From Catonia carolina (lineage: Eukaryota > Arthropoda > Insecta > Hemiptera > Achilidae): a stretch of DNA of 64,000 nucleotides. The first letter of the stretch is position 1; every line of letters starts with the position of its first letter. Made by a program: the position numbers and the translations under genes. The stretch covers positions 18,951,715 to 19,015,714 of the forward strand of contig JAQMRL010000012.1 in assembly GCA_035578175.1 (NCBI GenBank), written 5' to 3'. The notes beneath the pieces were generated by a model. That model worked only from the letters and a program-made list of their open reading frames with translations. It did no database searches and was not told where the DNA came from. Below are positions 48,538-58,700 of this stretch, in pieces.

Positions 48538-49489
48538 TTTTTACTTTCTCTTGCCTATATGAATATATAGGAAGGAAAGTATTGTTTTCATGTCGATTTT
48601 TCGAAATCGAGTTTTCACCGGATCTATACGTTTCCAGACCCGCTGAACCCAAAAAACATGTTTTTAGCGATTGGTCTGTGTGTGTCTGTGTGTGTGTGTG
48701 TGTATATAAAATATCTCAAGAACGGAACATCGTACGAACTTGAAACTTGAAACTTAAGTTACATACCCTTACCGGACCCGACACGAACATTTTCATCAAA
48801 ATCGGTCAACCGGAAGTAGTAGTTTATTCGTGTAATTTTTCACTCTTTTGTGATTTTCTCAAAAACTGATCCTACGATTTTTTTTAAAATCACCTGGTTT
48901 ATTCAATTTTTTATTCTCTACAAGATAGGGTAGGCGCCATGTTTGCTGAAATTCTTGGTGAGGCTGTTTTCACGTAAAAACGTCGTTTTTTTAAGATTGC
49001 GGCTTTAATATGCATTTTAGCGCAAAAATATATATAACAAAAGTTGTAGAGAATTAAAAATTCTACAACTTTTAGTTCAAACATTGTTTTGTATAACGCT
49101 TAGTTTAGCAGTAATTAGCAATTTTCTGATTTTTTCTCACGAAAACGTGTGAAAAATTGATTTTTTTAAGATTTCGGCTTTAGTACACAATTTACGAAAA
49201 AAGTGTATAGGCCTATAATAAAATTTATAGAAAATTAAAAGATCTACAACTTTTATTTAACGCATTTTTCTCTACAGAGCGTAGTTTAGCGTGAAAGAGT
49301 GATTTTCCGTATTTTTAAGCCAAACTGAGTTCGATTTTCATTTTGCGTGTTTCACTCATGATTAAAATGGTTATGTTTTTGAGGTTAGTTTTTATTTATT
49401 TCTAATGTTTTATTACTATTGTTAGGTTTATTGTTAATTATTTGCATTGGCAAGAGAAAGTCGTGTGAGTGTTTCACACCAGATTTTTA
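48538..49489 (+). mobile_element. TG-core element copy 6
   Basis: Complete copy with a short (TG)n core (48677-48705) and both terminal structures. The frame at 48336-48743 crosses its left edge and is not a gene. Confidence 0.85.
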
Positions 49490-49688
49490 TTTTGTATTTT
49501 TGATTCATGTCGAAATTGGCTATTGGGCTGGCTTCACTTCATCTCACACACAAGTTACTATCATAAACCTTTCATCTCAATCACTAGTTGTTGTTAAGTT
49601 CTGTACAGTTGTGAATAAAAAAATAAAGTTTAAAGTCAAAAAAAAATTTCCCTCTTATTGTTATTCATTTTTATTATATCCTTCAAAA
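49490..49688. other. Spacer between TG-core copies 6 and 7
   Basis: AT-rich, no feature identified. Confidence 0.5.
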
Positions 49689-49718
49689 TTTTACTTTCTT
49701 TTGCCTATATGAATTATA

Positions 49719-50728
49719 CAGGGTGATTCATGAAGTTCTCCCCCCACTTCTACAGCACATTGTACTAGTAAAAATAATGAAAAAATGTTATATAAACATA
49801 GGTCCGAAAACGCTTCGTTAGCGAGTTACAGCTAGCGAAAGTTTCGCCTGGATTTCAGTTCACCAGGTGAAATGAGGTCTTCCTGGAATTGTGGTAAGGT
49901 AGATTAAGGGGCGAATTCAATCATTTCTTATGGTTTTTGATCTGATAAATTGAATAAAACAGGTCCCAGAACTGTAAGTTAAATAGTTTTTGAGAAAACC
50001 AGTGTCAAACGCAAAAAATGGAGTGAAAATCACATTTTTCATCTTTGGGCAAGAATAACTTTGTTATTTCACCAAGAAACAGTTAAAAATTTTCAATAAA
50101 AAATGTAGAAAATTTTATTCTGAACAAACCGGTGTAAATAAAGTACACAGAAAGCGAATAGTTTTTGAGAAAACCAGTGTCAAATGCAAAAAAATGGAGT
50201 GAAAAAAACACATTTTTTCATTTTAGTTTTTCCGGTTAATTTTACTTTGTACTCTTATGAATAAAAACTCATTTAATCAAACATCTATTCGCTTTCTGTG
50301 TACTTAATTTACACCGGTTTGTTCAGAATAAAATTTTCTACATGTTTTATTGAAAAATTTTAACTGTTTCTTGGTGAAATAACACAGTTATCCTTGCCCA
50401 AAGATGAAAAAATAAGTTTTTCACTCCATTTTTTGCATTTGACACTGGTTTTCTTAAAAACTATTTAACTTACAGATCTGGGACCTGTTTTATTCAATTT
50501 ATCAGATCAAAAACCATAAGAAATGATTGAATTTGCCCCTTAATCTACCTTACCACAATTCCAGGAAGACCTCATTTCACCTGGTGAACTGAAATCCAGG
50601 CGAAACTTTCGCTAGCTGTAACTCGCTAACGAAGCGTTTTCGGACCTATGTTTATATAACATTTTTTCATTATTTTTACTAGTACAATGTGCTGTAGAAG
50701 TGGGGGGAGAACTTCATGAATCACCCTG
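49719..50728. mobile_element. Foldback/long-TIR MITE
   Basis: The left arm 49719-50161 is the near-exact reverse complement of 50287-50728, leaving a 125-bp spacer. The termini are CAGGGTGATTCATGAAG. The flanks read TATA on both sides, consistent with a TA or TATA target. It encodes no protein. Mobilisation would need a transposase supplied elsewhere. The spacer repeats an arm-internal segment (TTTTTGAGAAAACCAGTGTC). Confidence 0.9.
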
Positions 50729-50841
50729 TATATAGGAAAGAAAGTATTGCTTTCTTGTCGATTTTTCGAAATCGAGTTTTCACCGGATCTATACGTTTTC
50801 AGAGCCCGTGAACCCAAAAAACATGTTTTTAGCGATTAGTC

Positions 50842-50897
<56 letters not shown>

Positions 50898-51200
50898 AAC
50901 AGAATATCTCAAGAACGGAACATTGTACGAACTTGAAACTTAAGTTACATACCGTTACCGGACCCGACACGAACATTTTCATCAAAATCGGTCAACCGGA
51001 AGTAGTAGTTTATTCGTATAATTTTTCACTTTTTTGCAATTTTCTCAAAAACTGGTCCTAAAATTTTTTTAAAAATCGTCTGGTTTACTCAATTTTTTAT
51101 TCTGTACAAGATAGGGTAGGCGCCATGTTTGCTGAAATTCTTGGTGAGGCTGTTTTTACGTAAAAAATGTGTTTTTTGAAGATTACGGCTTTAATATGTA

Positions 51201-52523
51201 CGAGGGGGTACCCAAAAGAAACCGGAATTATTTTTTAAAACTATTTATTTTTAATTTTTTTACAAAAGAACCTTATCCCCTTCAAAATACTCTCCATTAC
51301 AACTAATACATTTGTCCCACCGGTGCTTCCACTGTTCAAAACATTTTTTGTACTCCTCTTCAGTGATGGCTGCCAGCTCATCCGTCGTTTTTTTCTTAAC
51401 ATCATCAACGTTGTTAAATCGGAGACCTTTCATGCCCCTTTTCATGCGTGGGAACAAGAAAAAATCACACGGAGCCAGATCGGGTGAGTACGGTGCGTGT
51501 GGTAGCAAAACCATGCCGTTTTTCGCCAAAAACTGGATAACCGAGATTGCCGTGTGTGCAGGCGCGTTGTTGTGGTGGAAAAACCAGTCCCCTGTCTGCC
51601 ACAAATTAGGTCTTTTACGACGAATGCTGTTTCGTAGTCTTCTTAACACTTCAAGATAAAAAGCTTGATTTACCGTCTGGCCTGGTGGAACGGACTCTGA
51701 ATGGACAATTCCCCTCACATCAAAAAAACAAATCAGCATTGTTTTGATGTTCGATCTGACTTGACGACTTTTTTTTGGTCGGGGTGATAATGAAGTCTTC
51801 CATTGACTGGATTGTTGTTTGGTTTCTGGGTCGTACCCATAGCACCAAGACTCGTCACCCGTAATGATCTTTGACATGAAATCTGGATCAGTTTCAAGCT
51901 GTTGTTTCAAATCACTACACGTTTCAATTCGACGTTCCTTTTGAGTGTCTGTCAGAACCCGAGGCACAAACTTGGCAGCGACTCTTTTCATTGTCAAGTC
52001 TTCTGTTAAAATGCGTTGGACTGAGCTCCAAGATAACCCACTAACCTGTGATATTTGGTCAATGGTCTGTCGTCGGTCTGTTCGTACAATTTCTTTCACT
52101 TTCACAACATTTTCGTCTGTTCGGGAAGTCGACGGTCGTCCAGAACGAGGTTTGTTCTCAATCGACATGTCGCCATTTTTAAAGCGCAAAAACCACTCGT
52201 ACACTTGGGTTTTTCCAATAGCGTCGTCTTTGTAAGCTGTGTTCAACATTACAACTGTTTCCGCGGCGTTTTTACCGAGCAAGAAGCAAAATTTCACAGC
52301 CGCACGTTGTTCATTAAAACTTGCCATCATGAAAAACGACACGAGCACAAAACAGCACTAGCGAGAACAATCACTGCACGAGAACAGAACAAGCTAGATC
52401 AACGAACAAAATGGCATTGAACTGGCAATGAGTAGCGCTACAAGCAGCCTAGTGGCGGGAATTTGTACTGCACAAGCTCCGCCCACAGCAGAGCTATTCC
52501 GGATACTTTTGGGTACCCCCTCG
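51201..52523 (-). mobile_element. mariner transposon, nearly full length
   Basis: TIRs of about 26 bp begin CGAGGGGGTACCCAAAAG at both ends. TA flanks at 51199-51200 and 52524-52525. The 1323-bp length is normal for mariner. It sits in the body of TG-core copy 7, whose sequence continues on either side. Confidence 0.95.
51260..52327 (-). CDS. mariner transposase, catalytic Asp to Asn
   Basis: The protein has 355 residues from the MASFNEQRAA start at 52327; seven more in-frame residues upstream do not fit the family N-terminus. Residues 1-110 hold two helix-turn-helix segments with the YEWFLRFKNG and SGRPSTS motifs. The catalytic triad of mariner is D,D(34)D. GDESW gives Asp158 and LAPCDFF gives Asp288, but the second site reads HHNNAPAH with Asn253 (codon AAC at 51571-51569) instead of Asp. 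The spacing of 34 residues is normal. The ORF is otherwise intact. The protein should bind TIRs but not cut DNA. Confidence 0.92.
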   Translation of the reverse strand: MASFNEQRAAVKFCFLLGKNAAETVVMLNTAYKDDAIGKTQVYEWFLRFKNGDMSIENKPRSGRPSTSRTDENVVKVKEIVRTDRRQTIDQISQVSGLSWSSVQRILTEDLTMKRVAAKFVPRVLTDTQKERRIETCSDLKQQLETDPDFMSKIITGDESWCYGYDPETKQQSSQWKTSLSPRPKKSRQVRSNIKTMLICFFDVRGIVHSESVPPGQTVNQAFYLEVLRRLRNSIRRKRPNLWQTGDWFFHHNNAPAHTAISVIQFLAKNGMVLLPHAPYSPDLAPCDFFLFPRMKRGMKGLRFNNVDDVKKKTTDELAAITEEEYKKCFEQWKHRWDKCISCNGEYFEGDKVLL

Positions 52524-53019
52524 TATTATAGCGGAAAAATGTATATAATAAAAGCTGTAGAGAAATTAACAACCTACAACTTTTATTTCAAACATTTGTT
52601 TGTGTAACGCTTAGTTTAGCAGTAATTAGCAATTTTCTGATTTTTTCTCACGAAAACGTGTGAAAAATTGATTTTTTTAAGATTTCGGCTTTTTCCAATA
52701 CATACACATTTTTTAGTACGCATTTTACGACAAAAGTGTATATAATAAAATTTATAGAAAATTAAAAGATCTACAACTTTTATTTAACGCATTTTTCTCT
52801 ACAGAGCCTAGTTTAGCGTGAAAAAGTGATTTTCCTTATTTTTAAGCCGAACTGAGTTCGATTTTCATTTTGCGTCTTTCAGTCATGATTAAAATAAGGT
52901 TGTATTTTTAGAGGTTAGTTTTTTGTTTATTTCTAATGTTTTATTACTAATTTTAGGTTTATTGTTAATTATTTGCATTGGCAAGAGAAAGTTGTGTGAG
53001 TGTTTCACACCAGATTTTT

Positions 53020-53468
53020 CTTTGTTAATTTCTAGTTATCCTATCATTTATTATTTGATTTCTGTTCTTTTGTTATTCATTATCTGGATTCATCTAGCTT
53101 TGCATTTGTTTAGATACTACTATTATTGTAGTATTGTTAATTCTACAGTATAGTACATTTGTTTTAGGAAGAAGCTTGTAAGGGGGGGCAAGTAGGTAGA
53201 GTAGGGATAGTTTCAAGGGGCAAGTGTTGTCTCCTTCTCACTTAATGATCATTCCGTCTCTTTCTAACTGTATACTACTGTTACAACTACGAGGTGCTTC
53301 CCCCACCACTAAACAGAACAGCTCAGCGGCACACAGCGTTGGAGGAAGAGCTTCAAGCTAGAACAAATGACCTATAGTTGTTTATTTATTCAGTAAGCGT
53401 AGGCTACTTTCTTTTAAATACATAAAAATTCTTAAATAGTATACTATTTGTTCGTTTTAGTTAACTCA
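53020..53468. other. Spacer; first 140 bases duplicated at 54506
   Basis: TCTAGTTATCCTAT and CATTATCTGGATTCATCTAG occur in the same order here and at 54530-54600. The rest (53160-53468) is unassigned. Confidence 0.55.
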
Positions 53469-53658
53469 TTTTTACTTTCTCTTGCCTATATGAATATACG
53501 TATAGGAAGGAAAGTATTGTTTTCATGTCGATTTTTTGAAATCGAGTTTTCACCGGATCTATACGTTTTCCGACCCCCTGAACCCAAAAAACATGTTTTT
53601 AGCGATTGGTCTGTGTGTGTGTGTGTGTGTGTGTGTGTCTGTGTGTCTGTGTGTCTGT

Positions 53659-53727
<69 letters not shown>

Positions 53728-54505
53728 CAAAATATCTCAAGAACGGAACATCGTACGAACTTGAAACTTGAAACTTAATTTACATACCACTACCGGACCC
53801 GACTAAAACATTTTCATCAAAATCGGTCAACCGGAAGTAGTAGTTTATTCGTATAATTTTTCACTTTTTTGCGATTTTCTCAAAAACTGGTCTTACGATT
53901 TTTTTCAAAATCGCCTCATTTACTCAATTTTTTTATTCTCTACAAGATACGGTAGGCACCATGTTTGCTGAACCTCTTGGTAAGGGTGTTTTTACGTAAA
54001 AAAGTGTTTTTTTAAGATTACGGCTTTAATATTAATTTTAGAGCAAAAATGTATATAATAAAACTTGTAGAGAATTTACAAACCTATAACATTTATTTCT
54101 AGCATTTTTTTGTATAACGCTTAGTTTAGCGGTAATTAGCGATTTTCTGTTTTTTCTCACGAAAACGTGTGAAAAATCGATTTTTTTAAGATTTCGGCCT
54201 TAGTATGCACTTTACGACAAAAGTGTATATAATAAAATTTATAGAAAATTAAGAGATCTACAACTTTTATTTAGAGAATTTTTCTCTACAGAGTCTAGTT
54301 TAGCGTGAAAGTGTGATTTTCCGTTTTTTAAGCCAAATTGAGTTCGATTTTCATTTTGCGTCATTCACGCATGATTAAAATAAGGCTAATGTTTTTGAGG
54401 TTAGTTTTTGTTTATTTCTAATATTTTATTAATAATGTTAGGTTTATTATTAATTATTTGCATTGGCAAGAGAAAGTTGTGTGAGTGTTTCACACCAGAT
54501 TTTTA
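53469..54505 (+). mobile_element. TG-core element copy 8
   Basis: Complete copy with a long (TG)n core interrupted by CTGTG variants (53610-53725). The 5' hairpin has extra bases (ATATACGTATAGG). Confidence 0.85.
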
Positions 54506-55074
54506 ATCATCCTTTTATTTTCTTTGTTATTATCTAGTTATCCTATTTTTGCATTATCTGACGTTCTTTTCGTTTTGATATTCATTATCTGGATTCATCT
54601 AGCATTGCTTTCTTTTAGATTCTACTTCTGGTTCATTCTACAGCGTAATTGTGTGTTTATTTATCATAATATGCCACTATTCCGAAACGGGCTGACAACA
54701 CTCCATTCAGAATTAACTTTATTCATTCCATTCATAATTAATAATTAAAAAATGACTGACTACAAAGACGCTAACTGTTTTTATACCTACGGTTTAATCG
54801 TTTTCCAAACAATCAAGTTCCTTCAAACAAATTATCCGATATTCTCTAACATAGTAAAAGTAATCAAAATTAAAACAAACAATTCTACTAGGTAGTTTCA
54901 ATTTCCTAAAACTGCTGCCCGCACGCGCACACGCAGATCAATAGGTAAAAACATGTTTTTTTTTGGGTTCAGAGGGTCTCAAAACGTTTACCTGCGGTGA
55001 AAACTCCAAAAATATTGCGAGTTAATTTTATTATTTATTATCATTAATATTTAATTATTAATATTTTATTGTTG
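54506..55074. other. Duplicated flank and a TG-core fragment
   Basis: 54506-54640 resembles 53020-53160. 54905-55015 is a diverged minus-orientation fragment of the TG-core element around its AACATGTTTTT segment. No gene. Confidence 0.5.
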
Positions 55075-55283
55075 TTTAGGTCAACAGCCGAAAGGCTGGT
55101 TGGAACCTCTAGAGGTTTTACTAAGTAAAACGAGGAGTGAGGTGGTTTACCATTGGCTTCCTCACTGAGTGGGAAAGTACGCTTATCAGCATGCCGGGCC
55201 CTCTGAAAAGCACATATTTTCCACTCTGTAAACGACACCTTCACTTCATTCACCACAGGGTCTGGTTGTACAATGAAATTCAT
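55044..55283 (-). other. Retroposon R open frame (unknown)
   Basis: The minus frame begins MNFIVQPDPVVNEVKVSFTE and stays aligned without gaps to MNFIIQPDPMVKDVKVSYAE at 61512-61673 for about 50 codons, ending KPPHSSF in both. Some third-position changes are silent, but many change the residue. It matches no protein family I know. It may be a relic of coding sequence captured by the retroposon. Confidence 0.35.
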
Positions 55284-55470
55284 TACTTTCAGAGGATATA
55301 ACTCTGATTAGTGTCTTTTACACCTCTACCTCTTCTGTTCTTAAATGATTCAGTCATTTAATTGGCTGACCATGTGATAAGAAACAGAACTATTTATTTT
55401 AGCCCTGCAACGAACAAATTGAGTGTAAATAATTTGACACTCTACCTGTCTGTTATGGGCAAAATATTTT
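55075..55470 (-). mobile_element. Retroposon R copy
   Basis: The 3' end is the GGCTGTTGACC motif (55075-55095 region, minus sense) and the 5' end carries CAGACAGGTAGAGTGT near 55445 in minus sense. Full-length agreement with 61349-61727, including the open frame. The single internal segment 55140-55215 corresponds to the 36-38 kb satellite monomer. Confidence 0.7.
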
Positions 55471-55844
55471 ATTATGATTATTTTAATATTGCGAGAAAAT
55501 TTGAAAATATTGAAATGAAAAAGTGCTTTCCTTTCCTATATTTCATATACAGACATGTTATTATTTCATTCGTATTCATATTATAATAAATATAAATATA
55601 AATATAAAGATAAATTGTCTTGCTTTCGCATGCGACCCAGCAATCGTTTCTAGGAACACAGAAACATTAATAGAACAAATCAACGTATTAAAATAAACAG
55701 TAAAAGTCCAGTAAAGGAGGACTGCAGTAAGTAAACTTAGAGAAAACTAAATTCATAACGAACTTCAAAACAGCCCTGCGTCACTTCAAGACAAAATGAA
55801 AAATTGGGAAAGTTGATATCTTCAAGGTCGGGGAGGATAGGATG
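55471..55844. other. Unassigned AT-rich DNA
   Basis: Includes a short (AAATAT)n tract near 55588-55610. No gene seen. Confidence 0.45.
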
Positions 55845-56560
55845 GTTCAGTGAAAGGGCTGTTAACTCGGCGTCTGAGCGAACCCTGGGTTTCATTCGTA
55901 GACCCATCTCCTAGGTTCTTTCGCTCTCTTCACCTTTTTTAATCTATCCTCCTCGCCTTGAGAACGTTGACCAGTTTTTACACTTGATTTTCATTCTAGG
56001 GTCTCTTCCCTATCCTCATCCGCCCTCTCTGCTGGTCATAATTTCTTCCTCATCCGCTCTTCAAGACAGTTAACCATCTCCGCGTAGTAACCTTAAGTAG
56101 GGGCCATATAACAGGTGCTACCATCCAGCCAGATGAATCCTAGTTTTTTAACGAGGTATATATTCCTCGTTCCCCATCGATTGACAAGGGGAATCCCGGG
56201 CGTGCTCCCGGCGGTATTAAACAACACCAAGAAGGGATAAGCGAAGAGAAGGGAGGAAAGGAACATCCAAACTGCAAAAATAAAGTTCTTAGAATCTGTC
56301 AAGGGTTGTACAAGCCAAGACAGGACCAGAAATGAAGATATAAGGCAAGAATTGGAAATTCTTTTACTTAAAAAAATAATAAAATTATACCGTGTTCAAT
56401 GGATCTACAATTTTAGCAAAATGTCAGAAAGCCGCTTACCTGGTTTAGCAAGAAGATACAGACCGGTAAGAAACAGAGATGTTACCAGGCTGAAAAAAAG
56501 ATGAGTGCCAGAACAAGTAGAAATGCCTAACCCGTGATGAGAAGAAGAACTTTCAAAATG
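55845..56560 (+). pseudogene. LINE remnant: leader-like segment plus RT C-terminus
   Basis: 55850-56240 contains leader-type text, with CATCTCCTAGGTTC also near 43013. The plus frame 56330-56560 reads NEDIRQELEILLLKKIIKLY, RVQWIYNFSKMSESRLPGLA and RYRPVRNRDVTRLKKR, then a stop and VPEQVEMPNP. This is the C-terminal region of an RTE-like reverse transcriptase. The catalytic part is missing and a stop interrupts the end. Confidence 0.65.
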
Positions 56561-56659
56561 AATTCCTGAACTACTATCAGAGTACTCAAATGTCAAAACG
56601 AAACTCCATACTAATTCACAATCCCGCAAGTCAAACATGACTGCACCGTAAAGATGTCA

Positions 56660-56858
56660 ACAGTTTTCGGGGTTTTAATTTCAAGTATACTTGTATAGTT
56701 TATTTAAAGTCGCATCAACAGCTGGTAATTAGCGACTGCGATGGATCATGTAACAGCGGGTTTCAATTTGTGAACATTTTCAGATACTAGCCGGAAATCG
56801 AACCCGGGACCTCGACGTTGTGGGCTACCTTGCTACAACTACGCTACGGAGGTGGCTA
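56660..56858 (-). repeat. SINE-C copy (tRNA-derived)
   Basis: On the minus strand CCACCTCCGTAGCGTAGTTG gives a box A-like element. GTCCCGGGTTCGATTTCCGG (56795-56815 area) is box B. The body GTTGATGCGACTTTAAAT is shared with the copy at 31312-31470. It lies just outside the IS630/Tc1-group element. Confidence 0.75.
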
Positions 56859-56891
56859 CAAAAATACTTATGTTTCTTAAGTGAATATATA

Positions 56892-58239
56892 ACGGGTGTT
56901 TGAAAAAGGACGCACTTCGAAGTTTAAGGGTTAATATTTTCTGCATAGGGAATATTTTTTCCCCCCAAATAACAGTTGGCACTACCGTACTCATTGTTGA
57001 CCCATTGTGTTACTGACATGTACTAGTGCTATCCCAGTATTCATTTGTGTCTGTAGTGTCTGTATAAGTTCAAACATGGTTTTTTTCAAAGGATGAACGT
57101 GTTTTTATTATTGAAAGTTATTGCGCATATAAATCTTACGAACGAGTGAAAGACGAGTTCCAGTTAAAATTTCCCAATTCTGAAGTACCTAACACCACAA
57201 TATCGCGTCTGATTAATAAATTTCGTGAGACTGGCAGTGTACAGGATCGGAAAAGCACAACTCGACCATCAGTGTTAACAGAACAAGTTTTGGACGATGT
57301 GAAACAACGTTTGACTATCTCACCCGGCAAATCACTTAGAAAGTTATCTTCACAGGCTGGATTATCACTATCTTCCGCTTTAAACGGCTATAAAAAAATT
57401 AAATCTGCATCCTTATCGCATCGGTGTCGTTCATGAACTGAAATAAGTTGACCATGGCAAACGTATACAGTATTGTCGTTGGATACGTTCTTTTGTTAAT
57501 GACAACAGTGTTGAAATATTGGATCGTGTTTATTTCAGTGACGCAGCATGGTTCCACTTGGATGGTTACATCAACAGCCAAAACTGCCGAATATGGAGCG
57601 CTCATAATCCTCACACATTTCATGAACATCCACTACACGCACGTAAAATTGGTTTTTGGTGTGCGATCTCCCGGCGTCGTATTGTTGGGCCTTTATTTTT
57701 TGACACATCTGTAGATGGTGTGGTGTACCGCAACTTAATTGAACAATTTATAGCATTGTTAGAATTACACGATCGAGATTGTTGGTTTCAGCAGGATAAC
57801 GCAACGTGCCATACTTCTACTGAAACGCTGAATATGTTACGAGAATTTTTGGGCCATCGTGTGATACAAAAAGGATTGTGGCCACCAAGATCCCCAGATC
57901 TTACTCCTGCGGATTTTTTTCTTTGGGGGAATTTAAAGAGTAAGGTTTTTAAAAACAATCCTCATACAATCGAAGAATTGAAGGCTAATATTGAAAGTGA
58001 GATTACAAACATTAATGAGCAAACACTACGAAAAGTGGCTGCAAATGTTATGAAACGTGTCCGAACTTGCATTACAAGCGGAGAAAGTCATTTTGAACAT
58101 TTATTGTGAATTTTTAAAGGTAATCTGAATGTTATAAAGGTAATAATTTCATAGCGTATAATTTGTGTAATTTGTTATTACTTAATGTAATAAATTAGTG
58201 TTCTCAAACTTCGAAGTGCGTCCTTTTTGAAACACCCGT
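56892..58239 (+). mobile_element. IS630/Tc1-group transposon, 34-bp TIRs
   Basis: The terminal ACGGGTGTTTGAAAAAGGAC plus CGCACTTCGAAGTTT is inverted at 58206-58239 with one mismatch. TA flanks at 56890-56891 and 58240-58241. The 1348-bp length and single transposase frame fit this superfamily. The sharp TIRs suggest a fairly recent insertion although the gene is broken. Confidence 0.93.
57078..58109 (+). pseudogene. IS630/Tc1-group transposase, two frameshifts and a stop
   Basis: It starts at ATG 57076-57078, but a T-run in the first codons shifts the frame. The reading then continues as SKDERVFIIESYCAYKSYER, with TTISRLINKFRETGSVQDRK and RPSVLTEQ (HTH region) in the frame at 57146-57436. 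After a second shift near 57400, PYRIGVVHELK is followed by a TAA and then DHGKRIQYCRWI. The catalytic half is open (57519-58109): FSDAAWFHLDGY, WFQQDNATCHTS, and PPRSPDLTPADFFLWG, a D-D-D set with 38 residues between the last two by my count. It ends ESHFEHLL. It is not functional as read. Confidence 0.88.
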
Positions 58240-58269
58240 TAGCTATCCTCAAACACTCCGGGTTTTTTT

Positions 58270-58560
58270 CTTGACCCACCGAGTTGGTCTAGAGGTACCG
58301 TCGTCGACGCAAGACACCTGTTTAATATCTGGTTTTCGGAGACGATGGTTCATGGTTCAGATCCAAGTAAAGGTAGGTACTTTTGCGCACATTTGAATAC
58401 TAGACACTGGTTACCGGTGTAATTTAATGGTTGGGGTTCAATGAACCATACTCTTTCAGGTATAGTCTGCCTGATCCTGTACAAGACACGTCATCTGTAC
58501 ACATAATATCTGTACGCAGTCTGTCCTTAATTGAACAGATTGCAATGCACACACATAACA
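58270..58560 (+). repeat. SINE-D copy with best preserved head
   Basis: The head CCACCGAGTTGGTCTAGAGG supplies box A and CATGGTTCAGATCCAAG (58350 area) supplies box B. The body GGTTACCGGTGT and tail GAACAGATTGCAATG are as in the other copies. It is the clearest evidence that SINE-D is tRNA-derived. Confidence 0.7.
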
Positions 58561-58574
58561 AAAAATTCTTCCCA

Positions 58575-58700
58575 TGGCCTACATGAAATATAGGAGGGAA
58601 AGTATTATTTTCTTCACGATTATCCGAGTTTTGACCGAAAATACATGTTTTTAAGCCGCCTGAACAAAGATAACATCGTTATTCTTACGGCTGTTCGCGC
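58575..58700 (+). repeat. Diverged TG-core 5' fragment
   Basis: CCTACATGAAATATAGGAGG and GAAAGTATTATTTTCTTC resemble the 5' hairpin and following bases of TG-core copies. No core or 3' end follows. Confidence 0.5.

Larger units (their letters stand above)
49689..53019 (+). mobile_element. TG-core element copy 7, broken by two insertions
   Basis: The copy's own parts are 49689-49718, 50729-51200 and 52524-53019. A foldback element sits inside its 5' hairpin and a mariner sits in its body. The ends are the usual TTTTACTTTCT and CAGATTTTT. The flanking 53020-53160 also resembles 54506-54640, so copies 7 and 8 appear to be a tandem duplication. Confidence 0.8.

Noticed and set aside
48336..48743. 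135-codon frame
   Set aside because: It spans the border of a TG-core copy and ends in its microsatellite flank.
51201..52523. Active autonomous mariner
   Set aside because: The second catalytic Asp is Asn, which should abolish cutting.
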